Shown in pieces: positions 22,630 through 33,680 of a DNA stretch of 64,000 nucleotides. This DNA comes from Diadophis punctatus similis. Its lineage: Eukaryota; Chordata; Lepidosauria; Squamata; Dipsadidae. The translations under genes and the position numbers were made by a program. The notes beneath the pieces are model-generated. The model saw only the letters and a list, made by a program, of their open reading frames with translations. It ran no database searches and had not been told where the DNA came from. How positions within the stretch are numbered: the stretch's first letter is position 1; every line of letters begins with the position of its first letter. The stretch covers positions 18,750,001 through 18,814,000 of the forward strand of contig JALIGW010000005.1 of assembly GCA_023053685.1 (NCBI GenBank), read 5' to 3'.

Positions 22630-23688
22630 CTTCTAATTTCTCCATAATAGAGTCCTCCATAATGCTAATTTAGCATAGCTATAAAGAATCAAACTTAAGT
22701 TCTACCTATCAAAATCTAATGTATATACAGTATTTGACTGAACTCCATACCTCCTTATTAGCCGACACAGTATGAATGAATAATTGTATTTTCTCTGAAG
22801 GTTACAGTAGATCCTAATACTTTCCAAATTGGTTTCAAATGCTGATTACAAGTTTTTCTATTTTTTTGAAAGAAAAAACATTATGCTGTAAACATACATA
22901 AGACTCTCCTTTTTTGGCACTTGAAGCTTCCTACAATTAAATGTATAGAAAGGATTTCACCCAAAAAACACTGCATCAAATTTGGAAAAGCACACCTTAG
23001 GAATGTATAAGGAATTTCCTCATATTGAATGAATCACACATGCCAAATATTCATTTTTAACGTATTTATTTTACTCCAGACACACAGCCTAAATGAGGCC
23101 CATCTATACTAATCTGTTCCATCTTTCTATTAAAATATATTTAAATTAAATTTAATCCTCCAAGATATATCTCTAGGAACTCTCAACCTAAGGTAAGTTA
23201 TTGCCTTTGGATGCCATCAAAACTGTTCAGAGAAAGCTAATTTTGATAATATAGGAGCCTCAAAGGTATCACTTCAGATTTACAACAGCTTATTTTATAG
23301 CCAGGAAAGGCATCCAAGTATTAATTTTGCTAATTTGGAATGGAAGATTCAGATTTCTCATAAGCGCTGCGGCTATGCATGTCTTGAGCATAATTCGTAC
23401 ACGTGCTTCAGAGTGGGGTTGAAGCACAACTTTTGAGTCATTTTCAAACCATGCTCGGCCTTTTGAAATCCCTTTTCCACAGCTAGCTTGCAGACAAGAG
23501 ACAGGGCAGCCAAGCAGCCAGTGGGAAATTGTCCCTCTGATCTGCCGGCCAAGGTCAGAAACAATATGTGGATATCTGTGTGGCTTTGGCAGAGAGGCAA
23601 AGGACAAAAAGATCAAAAGAAGGAAAAGAGGGGACTCAGGAAAAAAATGAATACCAGCATGTTTCTTTCGGCATTCCCTCGGCATTAA
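22630..23688. other. Non-coding; low-repeat segment at 23290-23640
   Basis: No gene supported. The 131-codon minus frame at 23290-23685 has no recognised domain. The segment is repeat-poor and of balanced composition, so conserved non-coding sequence is possible. Confidence 0.4.
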
Positions 23689-23745
23689 ATTTATATGCCA
23701 CCCATCTCACTGTCCAAAGTCACCCTGAGCACCTTTTTATGGTTC
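23684..23745 (-). mobile_element. LINE 3' end fragment (family Y type)
   Basis: 'attaaatttatatgccaccc' followed by a run like 'atctcactgtccaaagt', the reversed 3' end seen also at 43337, 56935 and 59195 and in forward orientation at 28400. Confidence 0.6.
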
Positions 23746-24039
23746 TATAACTTTACATAAATGGTTAAGTTTTTTTGTCACCTAGAATTCGTCAGAATTA
23801 GAGTGAGTTAGAAATTCTGCAAACAAACTAACAAACCAGCAAAACTTAGATTTAACTGATGTATTTTGGCTTGAAGCAATAGAATTTCAAGCAGATACTC
23901 ATCAATCACTATTTTCATTCATTCCTGGCCCAATCACTTTCTCCTTGTAAAATACAAGTTTTGCGTTTGTTCTTTTGATTTTATTACATTTTCCTTTTAG
24001 CAAAATTTTAAAACAGGCCAAAGGCACTAATCATGATTT

Positions 24040-24470
24040 ACTTATATCATAACCTATTCTCAGAGACTCCTACAAACCCACTTTATGGTCTGTTTCTGTT
24101 GCTCCCCTCTGGGATGAGGTTTCAAAGTATTTCTAACAGGACTAACAGATTGTGTAACAGCTTTGTTCCCTATGCCATCCGTCTGGTAAACTCACAAGAT
24201 TCATTTCTCTCACCATGTACATGTATACATCCGAACTAGACTCTGTTGTTTCTCTGTATCATATAACATATGTGAGTATATGCATAATTTTGTATTATTT
24301 ATTTATTTATTTATTTATTATTTTTATTTATTTAATCATGTTTATGTAGTGCATCTTGGAGGTGTTTAGACCCTTTGACAGCTGTATGCAATGAAATTTC
24401 ATTTTAATGTATGCCGATTAGTGTACATTCAAAGTGACAATAAAGTTATTCTAAGTCTAAATTCTATCCC
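24040..24470 (+). mobile_element. LINE C-terminus and 3' end (L2-like)
   Basis: 24090-24190 reads 'LLPSGMRFQSISNRTNRL' and 'NSFVPYAIRLVNS', the last conserved block of L2-group LINE proteins. A 3' UTR follows with an internal (TTTA)n and the end 'gacaataaagttattctaag'. Only the last part of the element is present. Confidence 0.7.
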
Positions 24471-24545
24471 TAATCTGCTTGCATGTGCTGAGCATAATTT
24501 ATAATTCTGTGCTTTGGCCAAACAGTTGTGATGAAGTCCATGAAT

Positions 24546-24967
24546 CAGAGGTGGGTTCCTGCCGGAGCTGCCCAATGCACAGCTCCGGTAGGGGGCGGCC
24601 GATTACACAACCGCTCTGGAGCTCTCTCTGCCGGTCCACCCGGCGCGTCGCCATTTTTCCCCAGTGATTTTGGGTCAACTTTGCTTCTGCGCATGTGCAG
24701 AAGCAAAACCGCGCCGAAATCTCGCGAGAGGACACGTGCATGCATGAGATTTTGGCGTGATTTTGCATGTGCAGAAGCAAAATCGCGCCAAAATCTCGCG
24801 AGGGGACGCTCACGAGAGAGAGATTTGGGCATGATTTTGCTTCCGTGCATGCGTAGAAGCAAAATTGTGCGAGGGGGTGCGCGCACGTAGCAAGTGCGCA
24901 CGCCTCCGAAGCATGGAGATGTGCGCGCATGGCTCCAGCAGCGAAGTAAGTGAGCAACCCGCCCCTG
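24546..24967. mobile_element. Non-autonomous hAT-like element, CpG-rich (family A)
   Basis: Starts CAGAGGTGGGTTCCTGCCGG and ends with inverted 'acccgcccctg'. The perfect 8-bp target duplication CCATGAAT is at 24538-24545 and 24968-24975. The interior carries the same palindromic modules (GCTTCTGCGCATGTGCAGAA type) as the 1639 copy. The 152- and 166-codon minus frames arise from these modules. The intact duplication suggests a fairly recent insertion. Confidence 0.92.
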
Positions 24968-24975
24968 CCATGAAT

Positions 24976-27365
24976 GTATAGTGCCTATCCATAATGCAAT
25001 TCCTTCTGTTAAGGGGGATCTGTAGGGATTGCATTCTGGAGACATTTCAAAAACATTATTAGTTTCTCAAATGGATATAACACTCTTTATTGCTTGATGC
25101 CTAGGCTTATATTCTCACTACAATTATAAAGCAGAGCAACATCCTTTCTTGACATATAGATATTTTTCAAATCTAGCTTTAAACATGGATTTTATTTTAT
25201 TTGATAAAGTCCTCTATCTCAAAGCTACTTATTATGTATAACCAAAGCTCATTATTATAAAAACGTTGGTGTTTGTAAGTATGCATTTCTATTTCAATTT
25301 AAAATCACATAGATTCCGCACTATTATTTTTCTGCACTTCGTGGCAATGTTTTACTGCTGTTATTTCTCTTCTTCCATTTTCTGCATTTTAAAACCAAAT
25401 CCTTAAAAGCAGATCACAAGGGGGAGATTTGCTTTGAGTCTGGGTGAAAACTGTATTTTCCTGTGCTTTATCTTTTGAATTCTGATTTTCTTTTTGCTCT
25501 TTGTTCTTAGGTTGTGTTTTTTTTTTGTTGTTTCCATTGGTATCTTAACTCAGAAAAACTAATGTTTAGCAGCTACAAAAGCAACTTTTGAATATCAAAC
25601 TGTAGAAAGCGTTGTGGAGAGATAGACAACAGGTGACAAAATATTGTTTTTACTTTCTGCTGATTAGTATTCTAAAGGACACAAATTCATCTATTATGGA
25701 ATCTCTCAAACCTTTATAATCTGCACAAAAACTAGGAGAGAACTTTTTTAAAAAATCAATATGCTGCTTTGTCAACCAGGCTAAAACCGAACATGTAACA
25801 ATAACAAATATTCAGAATAATTAAAATAGCCAGAGTGGTTTAAAAGTTTAAATCAGAATATATACTTAAATTCAATCCAGATTAAAGGATCTAAGAAAAT
25901 AGGCAATAAAGGTAAGACTAAGTTCACCTATTAGAAAAATCTTTTTTCACCAAGAATGGGGAAGTACTGAAAAGGCCACTGAAAAAGTCATTATTAAATA
26001 AAAACAAGTGATCATTTTAATTACTTTTAATTACATAAATTAATCAATTTATATAATATGTAAATTAAACTTAATTTAAATCATAATTTTATTTTTAGCT
26101 TAACCCACTTTTGCTTTTGAACATACATACTACAGCATGCCAAAGCCCCCCTCCAAAAAATAACCCTTCCCCTATAAAACTTTGCACACTTCTGCTTTAG
26201 AGAGATTTTTAATCTGAAAATTAGAAAATAACATTTTGAATAGAGTCATGAACAGACAGCTAACTTAAAGGGGCGGTGCTATTTTTCTAATTTTAAATAA
26301 AGATCTTTCAAGAATGCCATAGAACATAATATGGCTGTTGAGGTGTAAAGATTAAGTGGTATTTTCTAATTTCTTTTTTTCTTTAAAAAAAATGGAAGTC
26401 TTTTCTTTTCATGAAAAGAACTGATCAATACTCTAAATCGACAAAGATCTCAGATTGTGATTATAGGGTATTTCATTTCAGAAGTCTTCACACTACCAAG
26501 AATGGTGTTCTAAGACACAATTCCTGATCTGATCATCTCCAGATTTGTTGGGTTTTGAGACCCATAATCTTCAGCCAAATCCATGTCAGTTGTGTACTAT
26601 GGGACTTGAAATCCAACATTATAGGATGTCCTCCAGCACGGCATGAAATAATTTAGAAAAGGAAATTAAATGGCTTTGAATTGCAAATTTCTGTCAAACA
26701 ATGGGACCCTCATAGGCTCAGACAACTAACCTCTCCCATCTATGTGTACCATCTGGTTTTCTCAAGTACTAAGGCGGGTGACAGTTTTTTTGGGGAAAAG
26801 TTCTTCTAAAAGGGTGCATTTTTGCCCTAAAGGAAATTACTTGCCCAGTCTGTCATTACAGTTATTTACATAGCTACATATGTAAATAGTGCTGTTAATG
26901 GATAGAATAGGTTTCACTAATAAACGAAATGTTGATTTCTGACCTATTTTTGATCAAATGCCCTCTGGCTAATCCCCCATCTCTAGATTCTAAGAATGAA
27001 ATATGGGACAGGTAGATTTGAGAGGAGAAAAGATGTGAGAGGAATATCACTAGCTTTAAAAAAATATAGTCAGCAATTCAGTGCAAATTGATGCTGGAGC
27101 CATCCTTTTCCCAAATGGTTTCATTAACATTTCCGTTTCCCCTGTTTAAAAATATTCCTCAAATCAATAAATGCATATCATTACTTCCCACAAAGTATGT
27201 CTGCAATGTTACAAATAATTATTTCAGAATAAACCTATTGAACTCAATTGGATTTACTCCTGAATAACCAATTTAACTACTAAACTGTTGATCTAGAATT
27301 CATTAATTCTACATTTTTTCCTGAGTCATTGCTTTGAACCTATAATGAAAGTAATCCTCATAATA
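24976..27365. other. Non-coding, no recognised feature
   Basis: 2.4 kb of AT-rich sequence with no supported gene or high-copy repeat. Confidence 0.4.
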
Positions 27366-27369
27366 TCCT

Positions 27370-27470
27370 CATAAATATTATAGAATGTAATATTATAGAA
27401 TGTAATATTATAGAATGTAAGGGTTAAAAGGGAACTTGGAATTTTTCTAGTCCAATCCTGTGACCAATTG
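27370..27470 (-). mobile_element. CR1 3' end fragment with short tandem tail
   Basis: Three units of 'tattatagaatgtaa' precede 'aaaagggaacttgg' and 'tctagtccaatcctg', a diverged reversed CR1 terminus with its characteristic short direct repeats. Confidence 0.65.
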
Positions 27471-27799
27471 CAGGAATCCAATATTTTATATATTATTTTG
27501 GGATTTTCTCATCAATTAACATATGAGTTTACCTTATACTATACATAAATAAAATTTTGATATCTACAATATGCTATCCCAATCCCAATTATTCTCATTT
27601 GGCTTCTCATCAACTTATAACTTGCAACCTGGTTTAGAATTATATAAAACCAGGCCCCTAATGATTATACACCAAAGCTTGGCTAATCAAACCATGGCTA
27701 ATGAAATTTACTCGGAATAAAACACATTTCATAAGGTTGTATCTGCATTTAAAAACATATGATCTAAGTAGTTAAGTTTTATTAAGAATTAGAATTACA

Positions 27800-28031
27800 G
27801 AGCCGAGGTGGCACAGCGGTTAGAGTGGGGTACTGCAGGCCACTTTAGCTGACTGTGATCCGCAGGTCAGTGGTTCAAATCTCACCGGCTCAGGGTTGAC
27901 TCAGCCTTCCATCCTTCTGAGGTAGGTAAAATGAGGACCCAGATTGTTGGGGGCAATATAAATATACATTGCTTACTGGTGTAAACCGCTTAGAGAGTGC
28001 TTGCACTGTGAGGCGGTATATAAATGTCACT
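27800..28031 (+). mobile_element. tRNA-derived SINE (snake family 1), well-preserved
   Basis: Head 'gagccgaggtggcacagcgg', B-box 'ggttcaaatctcaccgg', body 'aaaatgaggacccagattg', tail 'cggtatataaatgtc'. The best conserved of the seven copies. Confidence 0.92.
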
Positions 28032-28369
28032 AATAAAAAAAAAATATTTTTATAAAGTGTCCTATCTGAGCCAAGCACCCAACTTCAATTGTCCATACAA
28101 AGATAATTACAGTTTGGGAACCATGGAACATGATTCTTATTATAGAATGACAAAGTCCCGACTTAATTTTGACCAGTAGTCCTACTGGTCATTGTTAACT
28201 ACTTAATCATTTGAACATTTCTGCTGAATTTTTCTTAAATCATAGTCAATGGACCCTTCCATGAACATACAGTATGTTCTTATTCTCTCCCTGTAATAAT
28301 GGAAGAATATTAGTAACCATAAAACCAGTTTAAAAATCTTAAATCTATGCTGTTTTAATGTTTTAATGT

Positions 28370-28470
28370 TTTAATTATTTTTCTATTCATTTTATAACTT
28401 GTAAGCCACCCAGTGTCACCTCATAGGGGAGATGGATGCCATAAAAATTGTAATACTTGGAAGGGTGATA
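28370..28470 (+). mobile_element. LINE 3' end fragment (family Y type)
   Basis: 'gtaagccacccagtgtcacc' followed by 'gatggatgccataaaaat' is the forward 3' end of the family seen reversed at 23684. Confidence 0.55.
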
Positions 28471-29070
28471 GATTTTCATTATTGGCTAATGTTTGAGTGT
28501 TTGTTTTTATTTTGTTGTTAAAGGACTTTATCACTCTTGAATAAATGGTCGCATTTAAATGCAAAATTAAATAACTGTGGTTTATTTCATTAATAGCAGT
28601 CAGTTTTTAGTGCAAATGTTTAGTCTTTAGTGCAAGTCTTTAATCTTCAGTCAGCGAGCCAGCCCCAAACGTTATTCCAATTGTCAAGATTGTTTTCATT
28701 TTACTTACTTTCCTTGAAATCAATGGAAAATCCTTAGCCTTGGGACTAATGTTAAGTGGCTCTCAAATTAGAATCAATCTTACTTTTGATGGATGGAAGC
28801 TACACTTTAAAGCAGTTCAATTGGCTTGATCTCTTGAATTATGGACTATTGTAACAAGTATCCTAGGTCCGTACAATATGGAGTCCTATCTTTTCCCTGC
28901 AGGCTGTATCTGGATAACCCTTTCCCCAAACTGGTGTTCTCATCATGTAGTAATGATGGAGAATTGTGGGACCTGTAGTTCCAAACCATCTGGAGCGGAA
29001 GACTGATGTAGAAAACAGTTTTACATCAATGTCTGGAATGAAGAGACAGAGCTATTAATTCTCAAAGGTC
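28471..29070. other. Non-coding, no recognised feature
   Basis: No supported gene or repeat. Confidence 0.4.
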
Positions 29071-29078
29071 AACTAAAT

Positions 29079-29210
29079 CAGGGGTCTCCAACCTTGGCAA
29101 ATTTAAGCCTGGAGGACTTCAACTCCCAGAATTCCCCAGCCAGTGCTGGCTGGGGAATTCTGGGAGTTGAAGTCCTCCAGGCTTAAAGTTGCCAAGGTTG
29201 GAGACCCCTG
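29079..29210. mobile_element. Hairpin MITE (hAT-type), complete
   Basis: A 132-bp near-perfect palindrome with termini CAGGGGTCTCCAACCTTGGC and the complement ending GGAGACCCCTG. The centre is 'cagccagtgctggctg'. The perfect 8-bp target duplication AACTAAAT is at 29071-29078 and 29211-29218. Almost the entire element is stem, so any transcript would fold into one long hairpin. Confidence 0.95.
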
Positions 29211-29218
29211 AACTAAAT

Positions 29219-29818
29219 GATCCGGTGACTTTTCTACGATCATTAGCAGTGTCAAATATCATAATATGCAATATATTATAGTTACTAATATTAGGAAATG
29301 TCAGAAATTCTGAGTAACATTCCAGTCATTACAGTGATCGCTTTTCAGATGAGGAAAACATAAGCATTCAGGGTTTGGGCTAGGTTTATAACCTATAAAC
29401 AAATCAGGAACAGCAGGCAGTAGGAACAGAATCTTGCTCTCTGATCTTTATGACAAAGATTAAGCCTCACAAGCAGCCTCATAAATTTAAGAAAAGTATG
29501 TACATAACGTATAATATGGAATTATAGTTCCTGGAATTTAGCCCGGTTAGAGTAGTCATAAAAGCACTTTTTGTTGCTAAGGAGAAATTCATAATGATAG
29601 TTCATTGCAAAAAGATTCTAAAAAAGAAAAAGAAAAAAACAAAATCCAATTTTTATGTAGTCTTTCTTTTCTGTGAAGAAAATCAAAGTAAATATATAGT
29701 TTCTTTGATGTCACCACCCACTTTTAAATAGGGCCTAATTCTATGGTAAAAAGAGATTGTTCCGTTTGAGTAAATATCCCAAAATAGCATATTAATGCAC
29801 TCCATTCTATACTCAATG
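29219..29818. other. Non-coding, no recognised feature
   Basis: AT-rich, nothing supported. Confidence 0.4.
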
Positions 29819-29826
29819 TACTTGCT

Positions 29827-29934
29827 CAGGAGTTGGCAACTTGGCAACTTTAAGACTTGAGGATTTAAACTGGCTGAGGAATTCTGGGAGTTAAAGTCCA
29901 CAAGTCTTAAACTTGCCGAGTTTGGAGACCCCTG
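29827..29934. mobile_element. Hairpin MITE (hAT-type), diverged copy
   Basis: Starts 'caggagttggcaacttggc' and ends 'gtttggagacccctg'. The perfect 8-bp duplication TACTTGCT is at 29819-29826 and 29935-29942. Arms are less perfect than at 29079. Confidence 0.9.
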
Positions 29935-29942
29935 TACTTGCT

Positions 29943-30893
29943 TTTAGGGGGTAAATAGAGATACAAAACTCAATAGCCTTAAAATATTAACAATGTATGA
30001 TAATCAGGAATTTAATGTGTATTTAAGCTTCTGAATATATGTAATACATTGACAATGAGCCTTATGGCTTCCCATTTAGCTAACAATGTGCCCAAAGACC
30101 ATTTAAATTCCAGCAGTAACTTAATTCTTCCTATAGGATTATCATTGTAGAAGAAGGTCAAAACATTCCAAAATGAGTTTCATCAATTCTTCCCTTTAAT
30201 GGATGATCCCTGTTGGTACTTCCTAGCATTATAGTACCATGAATCTCAATCTGCCATTCCAGACTCCTGGGAAAATATAGGTTAAGCAGCTGAATGTTAT
30301 TATTCCCAAAACCTCAGTGCATATATTCTCTGGTTCCTGAAATGAGTTGTCCATTTCTCTACTAAATTAAAAAAATATTTGAGGAAGGCCTAATCTTTGT
30401 CTAAGCTTGCACATAATATCAAACCATCATTCCATGTATGATATGCTATAAGAGAGACACCCCACCGTTTCATTTTATTCAGTGAGCTGCATCTGGCTGT
30501 GATGGCTAAAAACTGCAGAATACCCTTATTCATCTGGGAACAATGTAAGTTTTAAAATAGTCTTAATGCAGCTAAGACACAAAACAAAGAAAAACATCCA
30601 ATTTCTCTCTAGTCCTATGGTGGACACCACTTCATTAACCTTTAATTCCCCACAAATATTAAATCATTTATCAAAAGATTGTTGCCCATAAGTAAATTGT
30701 GGTTTAAAATTATGAAAAATGGGTTCAGAAATCATTAACCTATTTTTCGGCTAAACTATTTTTATGACTTACCGTGATGTGGAAACACAACAACACAATA
30801 AAGGATAGGGCCATCCTACCCTTCCACCAGTATGTATCTAGTTTCCTTTCCATCAAAGAAGAGGCTTGAATTAGGCAAAACCCTTGTGGTCTT
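29943..30893. other. Non-coding, no recognised feature
   Basis: No supported gene or repeat. Confidence 0.4.
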
Positions 30894-30900
30894 CTTAGAG

Positions 30901-30969
30901 CAGGGGTCTCCAACCTTGGCAACTTTAAGACTTGTGGACTTCAACTCCCAGAATTCCTCAGCCAGCTGG
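30901..30969. mobile_element. Half of a hairpin MITE
   Basis: Left arm only (CAGGGGTCTCCAACCTTGG to 'cagccagctgg'), flanked by the 7-bp direct repeat CTTAGAG (30894-30900 and 30970-30976). The right arm is missing, although the target duplication seems kept. Confidence 0.75.
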
Positions 30970-31059
30970 CTTAGAGGACTTGATACTGATTTTATGAAAA
31001 TAGCTATTGTTATACATATATTTGGACATGGCAAAAGCTACTGTAAACTCTGGTGAATC

Positions 31060-31448
31060 CAAAAGTCACCAGACGTTTTGGTGCGTGTGCATCGCGACAT
31101 TTCGTGCTGGTGCGCTCAATATGCTCGAGCGTACATGCACGTCCCCTTGTGCAATTCTGCTTCCGCACATGTGCAGTAGCTATAATCAGCCAGAAACATC
31201 TGAGGAGCTGATCAGCTGTGCTTTGGGCGAAGGAATAAAGGTAAGTATAAATTTGGGGGCGGGCAGGAGGGCCCTTTTTCAAGCAACAGAGAAAAAAACT
31301 TCCAAACTGTAAAAAATACAAAAAAAAAATCCCCAAAAAAGTTGTGGAGCCCACGGACCGGCACCGACTGAACCGGATCCGTGACACCATCGTGACATCA
31401 CCAGCGGGTCGCTACCGGTTCGGGCAATCTGGTTCGAACCCACCCCTG
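31060..31448. mobile_element. hAT-like element fragment (family A)
   Basis: The right end reads 'gctaccggttcgggcaatc' to 'cgaacccacccctg', the family A terminus, with 'cttccgcacatgtgcag' modules inside. The left terminus and an intact target duplication were not found, so it is probably 5'-deleted. Confidence 0.65.
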
Positions 31449-31544
31449 ATGTAAGCATATAAGAAGGGGAGAAGAGACTTTAAGACTAAATAAGTTTTAG
31501 TCACAAGCCTACAGTAAGCCACACTCTCTCGCCCTTCTTTAACC

Positions 31545-31757
31545 CAAAGGTGCTTTTTTATAAAAGGCAACTGGACTTCTTTGCTTTTTGCTTGAAGATG
31601 TTTCACTTCTCATCCAAGAAGCTTCTTCGGTTCTGAATGAATGGTGCAGAACTGAAGTGCAAAATTTCAGAACTGAAGATGCTTCTTGGATGAGAAGCAA
31701 AACATCTTCAAGCAAAAACAAAGAAGTCCAGTTGCCTTTTGAAAAAGCACCTTTGGG
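31545..31757. mobile_element. Head-to-head inverted pair of Penelope-like termini
   Basis: Arms of about 90 bases (about 31545-31637 and 31666-31757) are reverse complements around a spacer of about 28 bp. Each contains 'cttctcatccaagaagc' with the neighbouring GAAAC or its complement. On the strand reading outward, CTGAAGA, a GCTTCT/AGAAGC stem and GAAAC follow in the order of a degenerate hammerhead core. No protein-coding part is present. Confidence 0.55.
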
Positions 31758-31869
31758 ACAACCATGACCTGGATGACTGGGAAGGCCTTCCTCTTTAAGA
31801 TTCTCTGAATTTAAAAAAAAACACAAAAAAACTGACATCATTTTATTAGAAGATGGGCAGAAAATAAAT

Positions 31870-31960
<91 letters not shown>

Positions 31961-31981
31961 AATAATAAATAAAATAATAAA
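31870..31981. repeat. (AAGT)n-(AAAT)n microsatellite
   Basis: About eight AAGT units followed by about twenty AAAT units, with single-base slips at the end. Confidence 0.95.
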
Positions 31982-31984
31982 TAG

Positions 31985-32565
31985 TGTTTATAATTGGAAT
32001 ACTTATTTCAAATAATGGACTTTGGCCTCCGCAAGGGCCCAGATCTTCTTTGGGCTGTTTTGTTTCAAGTTTAAAGTAAATCAAAACTTTGAAGGACTAA
32101 TTTTGATACTGAAGTAGAGTAGCTGCATTTGGGGGATTTCCTCTAGAAACCCAACTTGATATAAAGAGGTCAGGTATGTTCAAATTGACTGCAGCCTGTT
32201 CCTATGCATGTACGGGACTGGCAAAAGCAGTGGGAGGACCTTCGATACTTGGCCAATACATGAAACTAAGCCTCTTCAGGATATTGGAGTTATAGTTTCA
32301 AAATCTGAGGTAAGGCACCCTGCTGATCTAAACAACAGTGCCTGTTTGCTTTGAGGTGGGAAATCTTAGTGTCTAGTGTTGAGGTAATGCAGGCCTCTCA
32401 TAGAGAATGTTAAAAAAATAAAAATGGTTAGATTCTGACAATCCAACTGCTCACTTCAATGTTTGCTCCCCAAAAGAGACAAAAATAAACAAGTTGCTTA
32501 AGGATACTCTAGGAGAAATTACAGAGCAACCTGATGAAAAAAAATCCACCAATTTGCTTATTGAT
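31985..32565. other. Non-coding, no recognised feature
   Basis: Nothing supported. Confidence 0.4.
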
Positions 32566-32712
32566 ATAAGGGGCGTGCATAAGTGCACCTGCGTGCTTAC
32601 CGTCCCAGTCCTAATGTTCCCTTTTACTTTTATTCACTTCATGTATTCAAATTATGTACATACTTATATGTATTATCTATACAAGATTGACTAAATAAAT
32701 AAACAACCCACA
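32566..32712 (+). mobile_element. LINE family X 3' end
   Basis: 'aggggcgtgcataagtgcac' and 'gcttaccgtccc' match the 3' UTR of the LINEs at 15070 and 55720. It ends in 'ctaaataaataaac'. Only about 150 bases of the element are present. Confidence 0.8.
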
Positions 32713-32715
32713 AAC

Positions 32716-33485
32716 AAACAAATAAACATTATTTTGTGACGAGCTATTCCCATTTTTTAACTGAATTTATTCTGAGCAGAATAGAAGGATTTTTTTGTTA
32801 TTGTTGTTCTATTTCTCTGGTTTATTTCTTAGCAGGTTTCTTTTTTCTTTTTCTAGTACTTTTCCATAATAAGAAGGCATATAACTGTAATTCCCAGGAA
32901 ATCATCCTTTGAATGCGGACATCTGCATTTAATGGATCCATACTTTCTCCAATCCATCCTGGATGTTAATATGCCCATTTCCTTTGTATGCAGCAGAATT
33001 ACTCCAGAGCTGATTAGAATTATTAGCTTTATTTGAATAGTGGAGTGGTTTATATCAAAGCAAACTGATTCTATTATTTGAAAAGCATATGCACCCAAAG
33101 TCCATCACAGAGCTGAAATGATTCAAAGGTACCTGATTAGAATTAATGTGTAAAATCAATTCACCAATTGAGTCTGAAGGTGGTGATTCAAATAAATTAT
33201 ATTTGAAGCAGATCTCCAGATTGCTGCTTTGTTTAGTCCTAGCATTTAATTATTTTCTCTTTTAACAATCTACAAAAAGTTCAGCCTTGGGTATAATTTA
33301 GCAGCCACTTTTAGAAAAGGTAGACAGATTTAAAGAAGTATGATTTGCCTCTAAGAATGTTTTTATTATAGTATTGAATGCTTCTTCCTCTTCTAGCAAC
33401 AGGTTTAAAATAATTGAACAATATTCTGATCTTCCATTTTCTCATATTCTTTGTCTTCTATTTGAAAAAAAAAGTAGTAAAATGC
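32716..33485. other. Non-coding, no recognised feature
   Basis: Nothing supported. Confidence 0.4.
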
Positions 33486-33489
33486 TTAG

Positions 33490-33680
33490 GAATATTATTT
33501 ATTTTTATTTTATTTATTTATTTTTGTCAAGTACGTGTTGATAATATACATAGATATAACATTGTTTATATACATAAGATGGGTACTGATAAGAGGGAAC
33601 ATTAGGACAGGGATGGTAGGCACGCTGGTGCACTTATGCACGCCCCTTACTGACCTCTTAGGAATCGGGTGAGGTCAACA
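33490..33680 (-). mobile_element. LINE family X 3' end, fused to DIRS reverse transcriptase
   Basis: On the minus strand the sequence runs 'gttgacctcacccgattcc', 'ggggcgtgcataagtgcacc', then an A-rich AAATA tail, the same order as at 55690-55854. Its 5' border coincides with the point where DIRS reverse-transcriptase homology stops, and both elements face the same way. Confidence 0.85.

Noticed and set aside
23290..23685. 131-codon minus-strand frame as a host exon
   Set aside because: No domain or splice-site arrangement recognised; kept only as part of a repeat-poor segment.
24499..25045. 152- and 166-codon minus-strand frames
   Set aside because: They lie across a hAT element with palindromic modules; the repeated peptide phrases reflect the modules and not a protein family.
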